This document shows positions 44,401 through 55,165 of a stretch of 64,000 nt of DNA, in pieces. Every line of letters begins with the position of its first letter. Position 1 is the stretch's first letter. The notes under the pieces were generated by a model. That model saw only the letters and a list, made by a program, of their open reading frames with translations, searched no databases and was not told where the DNA came from. The translations under genes and the position numbers were made by a program. Origin of the DNA: Bifidobacterium biavatii DSM 23969 (lineage in GTDB: Bacteria > Actinomycetota > Actinomycetes > Actinomycetales > Bifidobacteriaceae); assembly GCF_000741165.1 (NCBI RefSeq), contig NZ_JGYN01000030.1, positions 1 to 64,000 of the forward strand. Reading direction: 5' to 3'.

Positions 44401-45578
44401 GCCACCGACGTGGCGATGGTGCGCCAATGGTAGAGCATCTGCGGGATGTGCGCGACGCGCCTGGCCTGTTCGGTGGCGCGAAGCACGAAGTCGTAGTCCT
44501 GGCTGCCGTTGAATTCGGAGCGCAAGGGGCCGACCTTGTCGAGCAGCTCGTGGGAGACCACGGTGAAGTGGGTGATGTAGTTGTGGCCGAGCAGTAGGTG
44601 CGGAGACCAGTCGGGCTTGAAGAACGGGTCGAAGCGTTGGCCTTCTTCGGAGATCTTGTCCTCGTCGGTGTAGAAGAAGTCGGTTTCCGGGTGGCGGTTG
44701 AGTTCCTTGACGATCTCGTGCAGGGCCTGCGGGGCGAGTTCGTCGTCGTTGTCCATGAAGCCGATGAGATCGCCGGTCGCCAGTGCGATAGCCGAATTGG
44801 TTGCTTCGGAGATGCGCCCGTTTTCGGTGCGGAACGTGACTTTGATGCGCTTGTCGGCGGCGGCCAGCTCTTCGAGCACCGGACGCACATGCGCGGCGCT
44901 GGAATGGTCGTCGGCGATGCACAGTTCCCAGTTGGAGTACCACTGCTGCTGCACGGATTCAACGAACCGGCGCAGCCAGCGTTCTTCGACGTTGTACACG
45001 GGCACGACGATGGACACGAGCGGTTTGACGGTGAAGTCGCGCTGTTCGGCGGCGGCTTGGGCCGCGGTGCCGCGTTCGTTGTCCTTGATCCACTGGCTGT
45101 AATAGTCGACGGGCGGGTGGATGCGGTCGTTGATTTTCTGCGCGGCCTTGCGCCAGCCTTCGGCAGTGAGCAGCTGCGCGGCGATGCGGATGAGACGACG
45201 TTCGGCGTCTTCCTTCTTCTGACGTTCGAAGGAATCGCTGATGGCCGTCAGGTCGAGCGTCTGCGTCACGTCGCCCGCGGATTCGCGGAAGATGATGTCG
45301 AACGTCGTGTCCGTTTTCGGCACGTGCAGTTCGAAGCCGATGCCGTTCTCGTCGTCGAAGTCGAACTGTCGTGCCACGTCCTGCCTTGGCAGCGGCGTGA
45401 TCGTGCCGTTCGTACCCTCGGGCAGCACGATTTCAAGCGCCTGTTTGCGCACCAGGTCCAGGGACCAGCCGCGCAGCACCCATTCCTCGGTGCGCGCACC
45501 GTCTGCCTCCGTGCGGAAATCTGTGGCGCAGCTTTCCACTTCGGCGCGGTAGCTGTAGTTGTCCAGAATGACGTACAT
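41430..45578 (-). CDS. Giant four-module GT2 glycosyltransferase
   Basis: Multidomain polysaccharide glycosyltransferase, 1382 residues, resembling rhamnan/rhamnose-glucan chain enzymes. Order: beta-rich head (1-115); GT2-A (187-430) with SIVVPVYNV and DNDDE; GT-B (442-640), a degenerate GT2 in which the usual FLNDD reads FLNGI; beta-rich linker (about 670-760) with VRGWAADL, echoing LRGWSLDL of the head; GT2-C (847-1090), close to GT2-A; GT2-D (1103-1330) with SVIIPTKN and FLNDD. The gene is thus a duplicated [beta, GT2, GT2] unit with the second GT apparently inactive. It ends the locus on the 3' side. The ATG at 45578 is 8 bases after the stop of the next upstream gene. Confidence 0.9.
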   Translation of the reverse strand: MYVILDNYSYRAEVESCATDFRTEADGARTEEWVLRGWSLDLVRKQALEIVLPEGTNGTITPLPRQDVARQFDFDDENGIGFELHVPKTDTTFDIIFRESAGDVTQTLDLTAISDSFERQKKEDAERRLIRIAAQLLTAEGWRKAAQKINDRIHPPVDYYSQWIKDNERGTAAQAAAEQRDFTVKPLVSIVVPVYNVEERWLRRFVESVQQQWYSNWELCIADDHSSAAHVRPVLEELAAADKRIKVTFRTENGRISEATNSAIALATGDLIGFMDNDDELAPQALHEIVKELNRHPETDFFYTDEDKISEEGQRFDPFFKPDWSPHLLLGHNYITHFTVVSHELLDKVGPLRSEFNGSQDYDFVLRATEQARRVAHIPQMLYHWRTIATSVAGNPRSKMYAYEAGRRALEAAYERRGITAKVTMLDNLGTYKSDFAHADSPRVGIIMAGYSADGAERVKRTTDYPQCDFINASTTDVTAYLKQSNAEYVVFLNGIQPDNGSWLKEMLNFFADPTIGVVTGKVVTPQQRIVNVGVTLRALRSGDPFEARGDLDTGIGYYFRTVLPRDVFSATEDCLATRAADFLELGGFDRSLAGGLRGIDYCVRLRAANGRTALFDPYALFRDSHKQPLDIAQHDIRDYCSAHKQLADPFAAAYYPPSKHDDENAAPASGITYSIDELTREHGDGEDTLTVRGWAADLNSNDEVGVAVRVNGKDIDADIIRSVRFDVSHMLMIPEKTQVGFDITCTVKPGDKPELALDASADSKTIPLDDSVKVAQVKKRSPIYKLARAAFRAARDRKAILQLVRDRYIRPQQERKAYLDHIAATENYDETAVRADINGFTHKPLLSIVVPVYNVEPQWLKRCVESVQQQYYTNWELCLADDCSTDQRVRPLLKQLAEADPRIKVTFREKNGHISRATNSALEIATGDYVVLMDNDDELPPFALYEVAKCVNEHPDVDLIYSDEDKIDDHGHRSDPTYKPDWSPDLLMSTNYISHLGVYRRSIVEEIGGFRPGYEGAQDYDLVLRFTEKTDKTRIRHIAKVLYHWRMLATSTASDPHSKNYAFVAGRKALESALERRGIAGKVVTSELNGIYDVDYDIAEPALVSVIIPTKNGYDNIERCVTSILDKTTYPNYEIVIADNGSTNPKMFDLYEQLKRRAGEAHPIRVESIDIPFNFSRINNLAAKKANGKYLLFLNDDTKVIAPDWMSVMVSLCQFDRVGMVGAKLSYPNNRIQHAGVVLGLGGVAGHVLVGTPRNWIGRYGRLMENANYYAVTAACCMIKADDFWAVNGFDESFDVAYNDVDLCIRVHDLLGKDNVLAHQAELYHFESVTRGYDVKDQKKAERLERESQKMRDKYAAIIDNDPYYNPNLTRVGGDMGIRKA

Positions 45579-45586
45579 ACCTACTC

Positions 45587-47377
45587 CTACTTACTCTTCT
45601 TGACGCTGCGAATCGCGGCGCGCAGCCGCTCTCCGAGCTTCCACCATTTCGATTCCTCAATGTCGCGTATGTGCCGTTCGGCAAGCTCGGCGTGCCGTTC
45701 GGCTTCGGCCAGCCGGCTCTGCAGTAACGCCCGATCCTCTGCCTGCCTGGCGTCCCGTTGGCGCAGCCGATCGAGCATACGGTCCACGATCTGCCCTGAT
45801 GAGGTCATGCTCAGCACCGTGGCGTGCACGGTCACAGTTCCCGTCCGTCCCGGCGGCAGCGTCAGCAGAATCTGCGGGTCACCGGAAAGGAACACGTACT
45901 CGTCATCCGTCTCATGGAACGCATTCGATTCGACCCGGCACAGCGCACGGTCGACGCCTTCGATCGCAAAGCCGCTGACCGTGCAGGGGCGTTCGCCGTA
46001 GTCGATGCGGATATGGCCGGCGCTGTCGGGGCCGATCTCGAACGAGACCTGCCTGGTGAGCGGCAGGGATTGCGTGAGCCCGCTCGCGTGGAATACCCCG
46101 TCATCCGACGAAAAGACCTGCACGTGCTGCGCGTAGAAGTCCCGGTCGGGTTTGACGTTCTCCCGCCGTTCAACGGTGAAGTCGGCGTAGGTGCGCTGCG
46201 CCTGGGCCAGATACTCGACCATGTCGGCTGTCAGGGCAGGCCGCTCGTACGCCTCGGTTTCGATGCGCGCGAACAGGCGGTCCATCACCGGCACGATGCC
46301 GTACCGGTTCACGAAGTCGGCGCGATGCGCACGCTGCCATGCACAGGCCCGATCGTAGCCGTTGGCGATATCGTCGGCCAATACGGCCGCGTCCACGACG
46401 CGCACGCCGGCGGCCTGGTTGCGGGCCTCGGTCAGATAGCGCGAATACGGTTTCATACGGCCGGAGAAGTTGTAATGATCCGCGGTTTCGAGATTGTCGT
46501 CGTTCAGATAGCCCGGACCGCCGAAATGGTCGTACACGTATACCGGAATGCCCGCGACCAGACAGTACTGCACGGTTTTGCCGATCGTGATCACGCAGTC
46601 GTAGCGCGACAGCAGATCGACCGACGTGATGCGCGAACCGCCCTCGATGCCGGCGACCTCACGCAGATAGTCGACCCGGCAACCGCGCGCGGCCAGTTCG
46701 TCCGCCGCGGCGACCACTTCGCCGGGAGCATGGTTCGACACGACAAGAACGCGACGGGGGCCGGCATGGCCGTCGTCGCGCGTCTCACCACCGTCGGCAT
46801 CGGCCGGATCATGGTCGGCGTATTCAGACGGCGCGGGATTCGGATACACCATCACGCGATCGTCGTCCGGCGGCAAAAACGCGGACTGCGACTCCATCGT
46901 CTCCGCCGAATTGAACACGCTCATCGATGCAACCGCCGGCTCCAAGCCGCGCAGGTACGGAAACTCCATGTACAGCTCGCGGAACGGAGACATGTGCGAG
47001 AACACGAAACGGCATCGCGATCGCTCCCCCGCCGTGGCCGACGCATCGGCTCCACCGGCGCTTCGGCCAAGATCACGGATCACCGACTCGGGCAGCACCT
47101 CGTGCTGCACCCAGATCACGTCGAAATCAGCGACGTGCAGACCATCGGCGGCGGGATCGGACCGCAGCACCACGCGGAATCCCTCGGACCCGACGATCGA
47201 GCGCATGGGATCGTCGGCCTGCCACGCGAACAGCGTCACGTCCGCACCCTGGCTGCGGAAGAAGCGCGCCAGTTCAACCGCCTGCACTTCGCTGCCGCCG
47301 ATGTTCGCCAGCACGCTCTGCGTGATCAGGACGCGCCGCGCGGCGAACGAGCCCCGCTCTCGAGTCAACGATCCCAT
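45587..47377 (-). CDS. Glycosyltransferase of GT-B type with C-terminal beta and coiled-coil parts
   Basis: The 596-residue protein has an N-terminal Rossmann-like half (VLITQSVLANIGGSEVQAVELARFFRSQG), a second half with KTVQYCLVAGIPVYVYDHFGGPGYL, which looks like the donor-binding part of GT4-type enzymes, then a beta-rich region (about 410-520) and a charged coiled coil ending ESKWWKLGERLRAAIRS. That last motif is common at the ends of rhamnan-locus glycosyltransferases. The ATG at 47377 follows GGGAGATACCG. It is cotranscribed with the ABC exporter genes upstream and the giant GT2 gene downstream. Its acceptor and donor sugars are not known. Confidence 0.82.
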   Translation of the reverse strand: MGSLTRERGSFAARRVLITQSVLANIGGSEVQAVELARFFRSQGADVTLFAWQADDPMRSIVGSEGFRVVLRSDPAADGLHVADFDVIWVQHEVLPESVIRDLGRSAGGADASATAGERSRCRFVFSHMSPFRELYMEFPYLRGLEPAVASMSVFNSAETMESQSAFLPPDDDRVMVYPNPAPSEYADHDPADADGGETRDDGHAGPRRVLVVSNHAPGEVVAAADELAARGCRVDYLREVAGIEGGSRITSVDLLSRYDCVITIGKTVQYCLVAGIPVYVYDHFGGPGYLNDDNLETADHYNFSGRMKPYSRYLTEARNQAAGVRVVDAAVLADDIANGYDRACAWQRAHRADFVNRYGIVPVMDRLFARIETEAYERPALTADMVEYLAQAQRTYADFTVERRENVKPDRDFYAQHVQVFSSDDGVFHASGLTQSLPLTRQVSFEIGPDSAGHIRIDYGERPCTVSGFAIEGVDRALCRVESNAFHETDDEYVFLSGDPQILLTLPPGRTGTVTVHATVLSMTSSGQIVDRMLDRLRQRDARQAEDRALLQSRLAEAERHAELAERHIRDIEESKWWKLGERLRAAIRSVKKSK

Positions 47378-47405
47378 CGGTATCTCCCGTCTGCCGCCGA
47401 CCTGC

Positions 47406-48617
47406 TCAGTCCACGGTGATGTTCACATGCGGGTGGGTGAGCACCTGATTGTAGAACCGGTCCTTCTTCACGCCGAACTTGTACACGTTCTCCTGCTTGA
47501 GCAGCAGCTCGTAGCCGGATGCGGCGGCGATGTTGATGTGATAGTCGCCGTACGGCAGCACGTTCTCGATCTCGAAGCGCACCTGATGCCTGCCCTTGGA
47601 GAACGTCATGTGCTCGTCCTTGACCTTCGTGGACGTGGCGACCGAAACGCGGCCCTCCTGGTCGATCAGGTTGATCGCGAAGACGCCGTCCTTGATGTCG
47701 CGCTCGCATTCGATGTTCGCGGTGACGACGAAGTCCTCGTTGATGTCGATGAGCTGCTGCTCCTTGCCGTCGATGGTGACGTTGATGGAGTCGAACTTGA
47801 TGCCGTTGCCGGTCTCGAGCTCGACCTTCTTGTTGTCTTCGACGACGGCCTGCTGCTGCTTTTCGAGGAACATGTTCGAGTATGCGTTGGCGACCTCGTC
47901 GGGCTTGCCCATCTTGGTGATCTTGCCGTCTTGGATGAGCATGGCCTTGTTGCAGTACTTGCGCACGTCGCCCATGGAATGGGTGACGAGGATGATGGTC
48001 TTCTTCTCGCGCTTGGCTTCGAAGAAGTAGTCCTGGCACTTCTTCTGGAACGCCTCGTCGCCGACGGCGAGCACCTCATCGAGCACGAGGATGTCGCCCT
48101 TCGACTTGATGGCCACGGAGAACGCGAGGCGCACCTGCATGCCGGACGAGTAGTTCTTGAGCTTCTGCTCCATGAAGTCCTCGAGTTCGGCGAAGGAGAC
48201 GATATCGTCGTACATAGCGTCGATTTCCTCGTGGCTGAAGCCGAGCATCGCGCCGTTCAGGTAGATGTTCTCGCGGCCGGTGAGCTCGGGATTGAAGCCG
48301 ACGCCAAGTTCGATGAACGGCACGAGCTTGCCGTTGACCTGCACGCTGCCGGAGTTCGGGGTGTAGATCTGGGAGATGATCTTCAGCAGCGTGGACTTGC
48401 CGGAACCGTTCTTGCCGACGATGCCGAAGAAGTCGCCCTTGTTGACCTCAAAGGAGATGCCTTTGAGCACGTGCTGCATCTTGTAGCCGGTGGTGCCGCG
48501 CACGAGGCTGAACAGGGCGCTTTTGAGCGTGCTCGTGCGTTCGGTGGGCAGTCGGAAGTCCTTGGTGACGTCGGTGACGCGCAGGGCGACGTTGTCAGGC
48601 AGAGTGTTGTTCGGCAT
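47406..48617 (-). CDS. Polysaccharide ABC exporter ATPase, Wzt-like
   Basis: ATP-binding subunit of a glycan exporter, 403 residues. Residues about 10-245 form the ATPase: Walker A GKNGSGKST, signature SSGMQVRLAF, Walker B ILVLDEVLAVGD and the His loop THSMGDVRKYC. The C-terminal 150 residues form a beta-rich domain like the carbohydrate-binding end of Wzt proteins, which recognises the finished chain. The start has AGGAG upstream. It lies directly downstream of the permease gene (21-base gap). The pair would carry the undecaprenyl-linked rhamnose polymer across the membrane. Confidence 0.93.
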   Translation of the reverse strand: MPNNTLPDNVALRVTDVTKDFRLPTERTSTLKSALFSLVRGTTGYKMQHVLKGISFEVNKGDFFGIVGKNGSGKSTLLKIISQIYTPNSGSVQVNGKLVPFIELGVGFNPELTGRENIYLNGAMLGFSHEEIDAMYDDIVSFAELEDFMEQKLKNYSSGMQVRLAFSVAIKSKGDILVLDEVLAVGDEAFQKKCQDYFFEAKREKKTIILVTHSMGDVRKYCNKAMLIQDGKITKMGKPDEVANAYSNMFLEKQQQAVVEDNKKVELETGNGIKFDSINVTIDGKEQQLIDINEDFVVTANIECERDIKDGVFAINLIDQEGRVSVATSTKVKDEHMTFSKGRHQVRFEIENVLPYGDYHINIAAASGYELLLKQENVYKFGVKKDRFYNQVLTHPHVNITVD

Positions 48618-48638
48618 GATGGCTGTTGCTCCTTTCCG

Positions 48639-49457
48639 TCACACCAGTTCGGCGAAGTTCTTGGCTTTGATGGTGAAGAAGTGCAGACCGCCGATGAAGA
48701 TCAGCACGCACAGCGCTACCGGCACCAGACCGACCCAATGATGCCCGTAGGCCTGCCAGATCGTCGGGTTTTCCGGCGCGATGAGCACGTGGCGCGCGTC
48801 CTGGATGATCTGCGCCACCGGGTTGAGGTACATGAGCTTGGACACGTTCGCTCCGGCCCGCGTGGTGACCAGCGAGATCGGGTAGATGATCGGGGTGGCG
48901 TAGAAGCCGGCCTGCATGACGACCTCCCAGATCGGGTTGAGGTCGCGGAAGTCGACGAACAGCGCGCCGAGGAAGAACGCTACGCCGGTGGACAGGATCG
49001 CCAGCTCGAGGAAGATCGGCACCATCAGGAACGCCTCCCAGCGCAGGTGCACGCCGTTGATGAGCGAGAAGATGAGCACGACGACGAAGTTGATGCCGAA
49101 GTTGATGAGCGCGCTGGCGACGGCGGACAGCGTCACCGCGTAGCGGGAGAAGCTGATCTTGCGCATGAGGTCGCCGTGATTGACGACCGACAGCATGCCG
49201 CCGGTCGTGGCTTCGTTGAAGAAGTTCCACATGATGATGCCGAGCAGCAGGCCGACAGAGAAGTGCGGCACGTCCGCGCCGAACTTGAGGAACCGCACGA
49301 ACACCATGTACATGATGGTGAACAGCATGAGCGGTTTCAGAATCGACCACAGGTAGCCGAGGGCCGACTGCTGGTAGCGGAGCTTGAAGTCGGTGCTGAC
49401 CATGGCCTTGAGCAGCAGGCGGTTCTTCCGCGTGAAGATCTCCATAATGTTATTCAC
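48639..49457 (-). CDS. Polysaccharide ABC exporter permease, Wzm-like
   Basis: ABC-2-type membrane subunit of the glycan exporter, 272 residues with six hydrophobic segments. The family landmarks are FKLRYQQSALGYLWSILKPL at the N-terminus, VNHGDLMRKISFSRYAVTL (coupling helix), FFLGALFVDFRDLNPIWEVV and YATPIIYPI. The start is taken as GTG 49457, because AGGAG lies eight bases upstream; GTG 49463 is too close to that site. It forms a pair with the Wzt-like gene. Confidence 0.93.
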   Translation of the reverse strand: MNNIMEIFTRKNRLLLKAMVSTDFKLRYQQSALGYLWSILKPLMLFTIMYMVFVRFLKFGADVPHFSVGLLLGIIMWNFFNEATTGGMLSVVNHGDLMRKISFSRYAVTLSAVASALINFGINFVVVLIFSLINGVHLRWEAFLMVPIFLELAILSTGVAFFLGALFVDFRDLNPIWEVVMQAGFYATPIIYPISLVTTRAGANVSKLMYLNPVAQIIQDARHVLIAPENPTIWQAYGHHWVGLVPVALCVLIFIGGLHFFTIKAKNFAELV

Positions 49458-49632
49458 AGGCACAACTCCTCATTGCACGATAAACCCGTATATCCTACCA
49501 ACTCAAGCTGATATTCCCTGCGGGTTCACACATTCAACACATGCGTATCAGTTCTTGACCGGTCTTGTGGTCCGTCTTTGGATTCGGTTCAATTACCTTG
49601 TCGGATGTCGATCGTCATGGCTTTATGGTTCC

Positions 49633-49656
49633 CGGCTCCTCGTGGCAGAGGAGCCG
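49633..49656 (-). terminator. Hairpin after rmlA
   Basis: CGGCTCCTC and GAGGAGCCG form a 9-base-pair stem 43 bases after the rmlA stop. It is not followed by a clear T run, so it may only partly separate the rml genes from the exporter genes. Confidence 0.55.
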
Positions 49657-49698
49657 TCACGTCGCACTCGTATCGCATCCGGTAAGGCACCGATTTTG

Positions 49699-50601
49699 TC
49701 AGTCTTCGCGGCGGGGTTTGACGATGAACTTGCCGTTGGCGACGTCTTTGAGGTGTTTGCCGTACGGGCTCTTACCGTACTTGTCCGCCGCGACCATGAG
49801 CTCGTCGCGCGTGATCCAACCATTCTCGAACGCGATCTCCTCCGCCACCGCGATCGGCAGGCCCTGCGCGCGCTGGACCGTGCGCACGAACTCGCCCGCC
49901 TCGTACAGACTATCCATCGTGCCCGTGTCCAGCCACGCGTACCCCCGGCCCAGGGTCTGAACGTTCAAGGACCCGTCCTCCAAATACATGCGATTCAGAT
50001 CCGTGATCTCCAACTCACCACGAGCCGACGGCTTCACTTGCTTCGCGTAGTCGACCACACGCTCGTCATAGAAGTACAAACCCGTCACCGCATAATTACT
50101 CGCCGGATGCTCCGGCTTCTCCACAATACTCACGGCCTTGTTATCCTCGTCGAACTCGACCACGCCGTAACGCTCCGGATCATCCACATAATAGCCAAAC
50201 ACCGTCGCACCACCACGCGACGCCTGCGCGACCGCGTTACGCAACGTACGCCCCAAACCATTACCGTAGAAGATGTTGTCACCCAACACCAAAGCACACG
50301 GCTCGCCCGCAATAAACTCCTCACCAAGCAAAAACGCCTGAGCCAGACCATCCGGGCTCGGCTGCACCTTATACGAGAACGTGACACCATACTGCGAGCC
50401 GTCACCCAACAAACGCTCGAAATTCGGCAAATCCTTCGGCGTCGAAATGATCAGAATGTCACGAATACCCGCCATCATCAACACGCTCAACGGGTAATAA
50501 ATCATCGGCTTGTCATACACCGGCAGCAACTGCTTCGACGTCACCGTCGTCAACGGATACAACCGCGTACCCGAACCACCCGCCAAAATAATACCCTTCA
50601 T
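49699..50601 (-). CDS. rmlA: Glucose-1-phosphate thymidylyltransferase
   Basis: First enzyme of dTDP-L-rhamnose synthesis, joining dTTP and glucose-1-phosphate. It has 300 residues, the usual length. Signatures are [59 protein letters not shown] and [13 protein letters not shown]. The ATG at 50601 is the family start; GAAGGCGG lies upstream at somewhat long spacing. It follows rmlCD with a gap of 163 bases that holds a hairpin. Confidence 0.97.
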   Translation of the reverse strand: MKGIILAGGSGTRLYPLTTVTSKQLLPVYDKPMIYYPLSVLMMAGIRDILIISTPKDLPNFERLLGDGSQYGVTFSYKVQPSPDGLAQAFLLGEEFIAGEPCALVLGDNIFYGNGLGRTLRNAVAQASRGGATVFGYYVDDPERYGVVEFDEDNKAVSIVEKPEHPASNYAVTGLYFYDERVVDYAKQVKPSARGELEITDLNRMYLEDGSLNVQTLGRGYAWLDTGTMDSLYEAGEFVRTVQRAQGLPIAVAEEIAFENGWITRDELMVAADKYGKSPYGKHLKDVANGKFIVKPRRED

Positions 50602-50683
50602 ACCAGCAGCACCGCCTTCCCGCGACAAAACGAACAACACTTACGTGAACAACCACCAGCATAACCACACACCAGCAAATACA

Positions 50684-50715
50684 CGAAACCGCACGGCACA
50701 CGCCATGCGGTTTCG
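50684..50715 (-). terminator. Hairpin after rmlCD
   Basis: CGAAACCGCA and TGCGGTTTCG form a perfect 10-base-pair stem with a 12-base loop, 50 bases after the rmlCD stop. Confidence 0.65.
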
Positions 50716-50764
50716 CGCTGCGACACACGCCACCAACCACAACACGACCAGCGGCAACACTCGC

Positions 50765-52237
50765 TTACTTGGCGAGCTCCCTGTCGATATACGCGGCGAG
50801 GTTTTCCTCCCAATCAGCAGGCGTATAACCAGCCCGCTCGATCTTGCTCAAGTCAAGCGCACTGTGGACCGGACGCGGGGACACCGGATTCTTCGCATTC
50901 GCGAAATACTCAGCAGTCGAGATCGGCTTAACCTTATCCCCATTACCGTTTGTCTTGTTGAACACGGCAGCAGCGATCTGAGCCCAGTTCTTCACCGCAC
51001 CGGAACCGGTCAGGTTGTAGGTACCGTACGGCGCGTGGCTGTCGAGCAGGTGGAAGATCGTCTCAGCCATATCCTTCGTGAACGTCAAACGACCAAACTG
51101 ATCGTCGACCACGGTCACCTGGTTTAATGCGTCGTTCTCGTCCGCCACACGGTTGGAGAGCATCATCATCGTCTTAACGAAGTTGTGACCTTCGCCAATC
51201 ACCCAGCTGGAGCGCAGGATATAGTGCTCGGGCGCGTTTGCCACGGCGATATCGCCGGCGGCCTTGGTCTGACCATACACACCCAACGGCGCGAAATTCT
51301 CGGTCTCCGTATGCTGTTCGACCGTGCCGTCAAACACGTAGTCGGAGCTGACGTGCACGAGCGTAATGTGGTGATCCTTGGCAACGCGAGCCAACAAGGC
51401 CGGTCCCTGCGCGTTCGCCTTCCATGCGATCGGGCGACCTTCAGCAGTTTCAGCCTTGTCAACAGCCGTGTACGCGCCAGCGTTGATGATCGTGCCATAC
51501 AGGCTCCAATCATACTTGTCGTACGCGGCCGGATCAGAGAAGTCGAATTCGTCGATATCGGTGTATTCGAAGCCCTGCAGATTGTGTGCTTCCGCGTACG
51601 CGCGGATTGCGTGGCCCAACTGGCCGTTGCAGCCGGTCACCAGCGTGCGCTTCGGAGCCATCGGCTTAGCGTCCTTGAGCATCGGGTGGTGCAGGTCAGC
51701 CTCAGAACGCTCGGATTCCTCCAACGGAATCGGCCACTGAATGTTCAACTCCGGGTCCGCGAGGTTCACGAACGTGTACGTCTTCTTCTGCTCGAGACTC
51801 CAGTGCGCGTTCACCAAATACGTGTACACGGTGCCGTCTTCGAGCGCCTGGAAACTATTACCCACACCACGCGGCACATAAATCGCCTTCGACGGGTCCA
51901 AACGCGTCGTAAACACCTGACCGAAAGTGTCACCCGGACGCAAATCAACCCACGCACCAAAAATCGAACCAGCAGCAATGCTGATGTACTTGTCCCACGG
52001 CTCCGCGTGAATACCACGCGTCACACCCTTCGTGGCGTTGAAGCTGATGTTGTTCTGCACCGGGCCGAAATCAGGCAAACCCAACGCAGTCATCTTCGCA
52101 CGCTGCCAATTCTCCTTAAACCAACCACGATTATCACCATGCACCGGCAGATCGAACACCAACAATCCCGGAATATTCGTCTTAGTGACCTTCAGTTCCT
52201 TCTCAAAATCCATATCTTTTTCGTCCTTGTCGCTCAT
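50765..52237 (-). CDS. Fused dTDP-4-dehydrorhamnose 3,5-epimerase / reductase
   Basis: One polypeptide of 490 residues for the last two steps of dTDP-L-rhamnose synthesis. Residues about 10-195 form the RmlC cupin: VFDLPVHGDNRGWFKE, TRGIHAEPWDKY (catalytic His) and YVPRGVGNSFQAL. The last differs from the usual GFAHGF, as is seen in this fused type. Residues about 205-490 form RmlD: TLVTGCNGQLGHAI, INAGAYTAVDKAE, HVSSDYVFDG, YGQTKAAGD (YxxxK) and ILRSSWVIGE. The start ATG 52237 has a weak site; ATG 52213 with AAGGACGA upstream is the alternative. It lies between rmlB and rmlA. Confidence 0.95.
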   Translation of the reverse strand: MSDKDEKDMDFEKELKVTKTNIPGLLVFDLPVHGDNRGWFKENWQRAKMTALGLPDFGPVQNNISFNATKGVTRGIHAEPWDKYISIAAGSIFGAWVDLRPGDTFGQVFTTRLDPSKAIYVPRGVGNSFQALEDGTVYTYLVNAHWSLEQKKTYTFVNLADPELNIQWPIPLEESERSEADLHHPMLKDAKPMAPKRTLVTGCNGQLGHAIRAYAEAHNLQGFEYTDIDEFDFSDPAAYDKYDWSLYGTIINAGAYTAVDKAETAEGRPIAWKANAQGPALLARVAKDHHITLVHVSSDYVFDGTVEQHTETENFAPLGVYGQTKAAGDIAVANAPEHYILRSSWVIGEGHNFVKTMMMLSNRVADENDALNQVTVVDDQFGRLTFTKDMAETIFHLLDSHAPYGTYNLTGSGAVKNWAQIAAAVFNKTNGNGDKVKPISTAEYFANAKNPVSPRPVHSALDLSKIERAGYTPADWEENLAAYIDRELAK

Positions 52238-52311
52238 CGATATACATTGCCGCTTTCCTACGGCAACCGTCTCCGCCACTAACAACCAAGCGCGGCCACG
52301 CGCAGCATGAT

Positions 52312-52357
52312 TGAGGGAGAGAACCCACGATCTACCTTTCGCGTACTCTCTCCCTCA
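52312..52357 (-). terminator. Hairpin after rmlB
   Basis: TGAGGGAGAG (52312-52321) pairs with CTCTCCCTCA (52348-52357) around a 26-base loop, immediately after the rmlB stop. Hairpins after each rml gene suggest graded expression. Confidence 0.6.
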
Positions 52358-52365
52358 GTCGAAGA

Positions 52366-55004
<2,639 letters not shown>

Positions 55005-55011
55005 ACGGTTC

Positions 55012-55017
55012 AGTGTA
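55012..55017 (-). promoter_or_regulatory. -10 box of DUF2142 gene, probable leaderless start
   Basis: On the minus strand TACACT, seven bases, ATG at 55004. This is probably the first promoter of the polysaccharide locus. Confidence 0.5.
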
Positions 55018-55112
55018 GCCTCGTCCAGGCCTCAATCGGACTGATCAGGGCATTGCTCGCTCTCACCGAACCGACACTCTGCACCGATTGCGGAGGACAG
55101 CTCTTGGCGTCA

Positions 55113-55131
55113 TCGTGTCCCTATCGTGTGC
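55113..55131 (+). repeat. TCGTGTC direct repeat upstream of the integrase gene
   Basis: TCGTGTCC (55113-55120) and TCGTGTGC (55124-55131), 11 bases apart, start 53 bases before the integrase ATG. Exact pairs of the same word lie upstream of both surface-protein genes (57683, 61854). Confidence 0.45.
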
Positions 55132-55165
55132 GAAAACGCACCGATACGGCGACCAAGGAGGGTAT

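Noticed and set aside
41340..44597. A 1085-codon open frame opposite the giant glycosyltransferase gene
   Set aside because: It is rich in Val/Arg/Asp without domain signatures, while the minus strand encodes clear GT2 domains.
55005..55165. A tRNA attachment site for the integrase
   Set aside because: No cloverleaf or tRNA 3' end could be found on either strand near the integrase gene.
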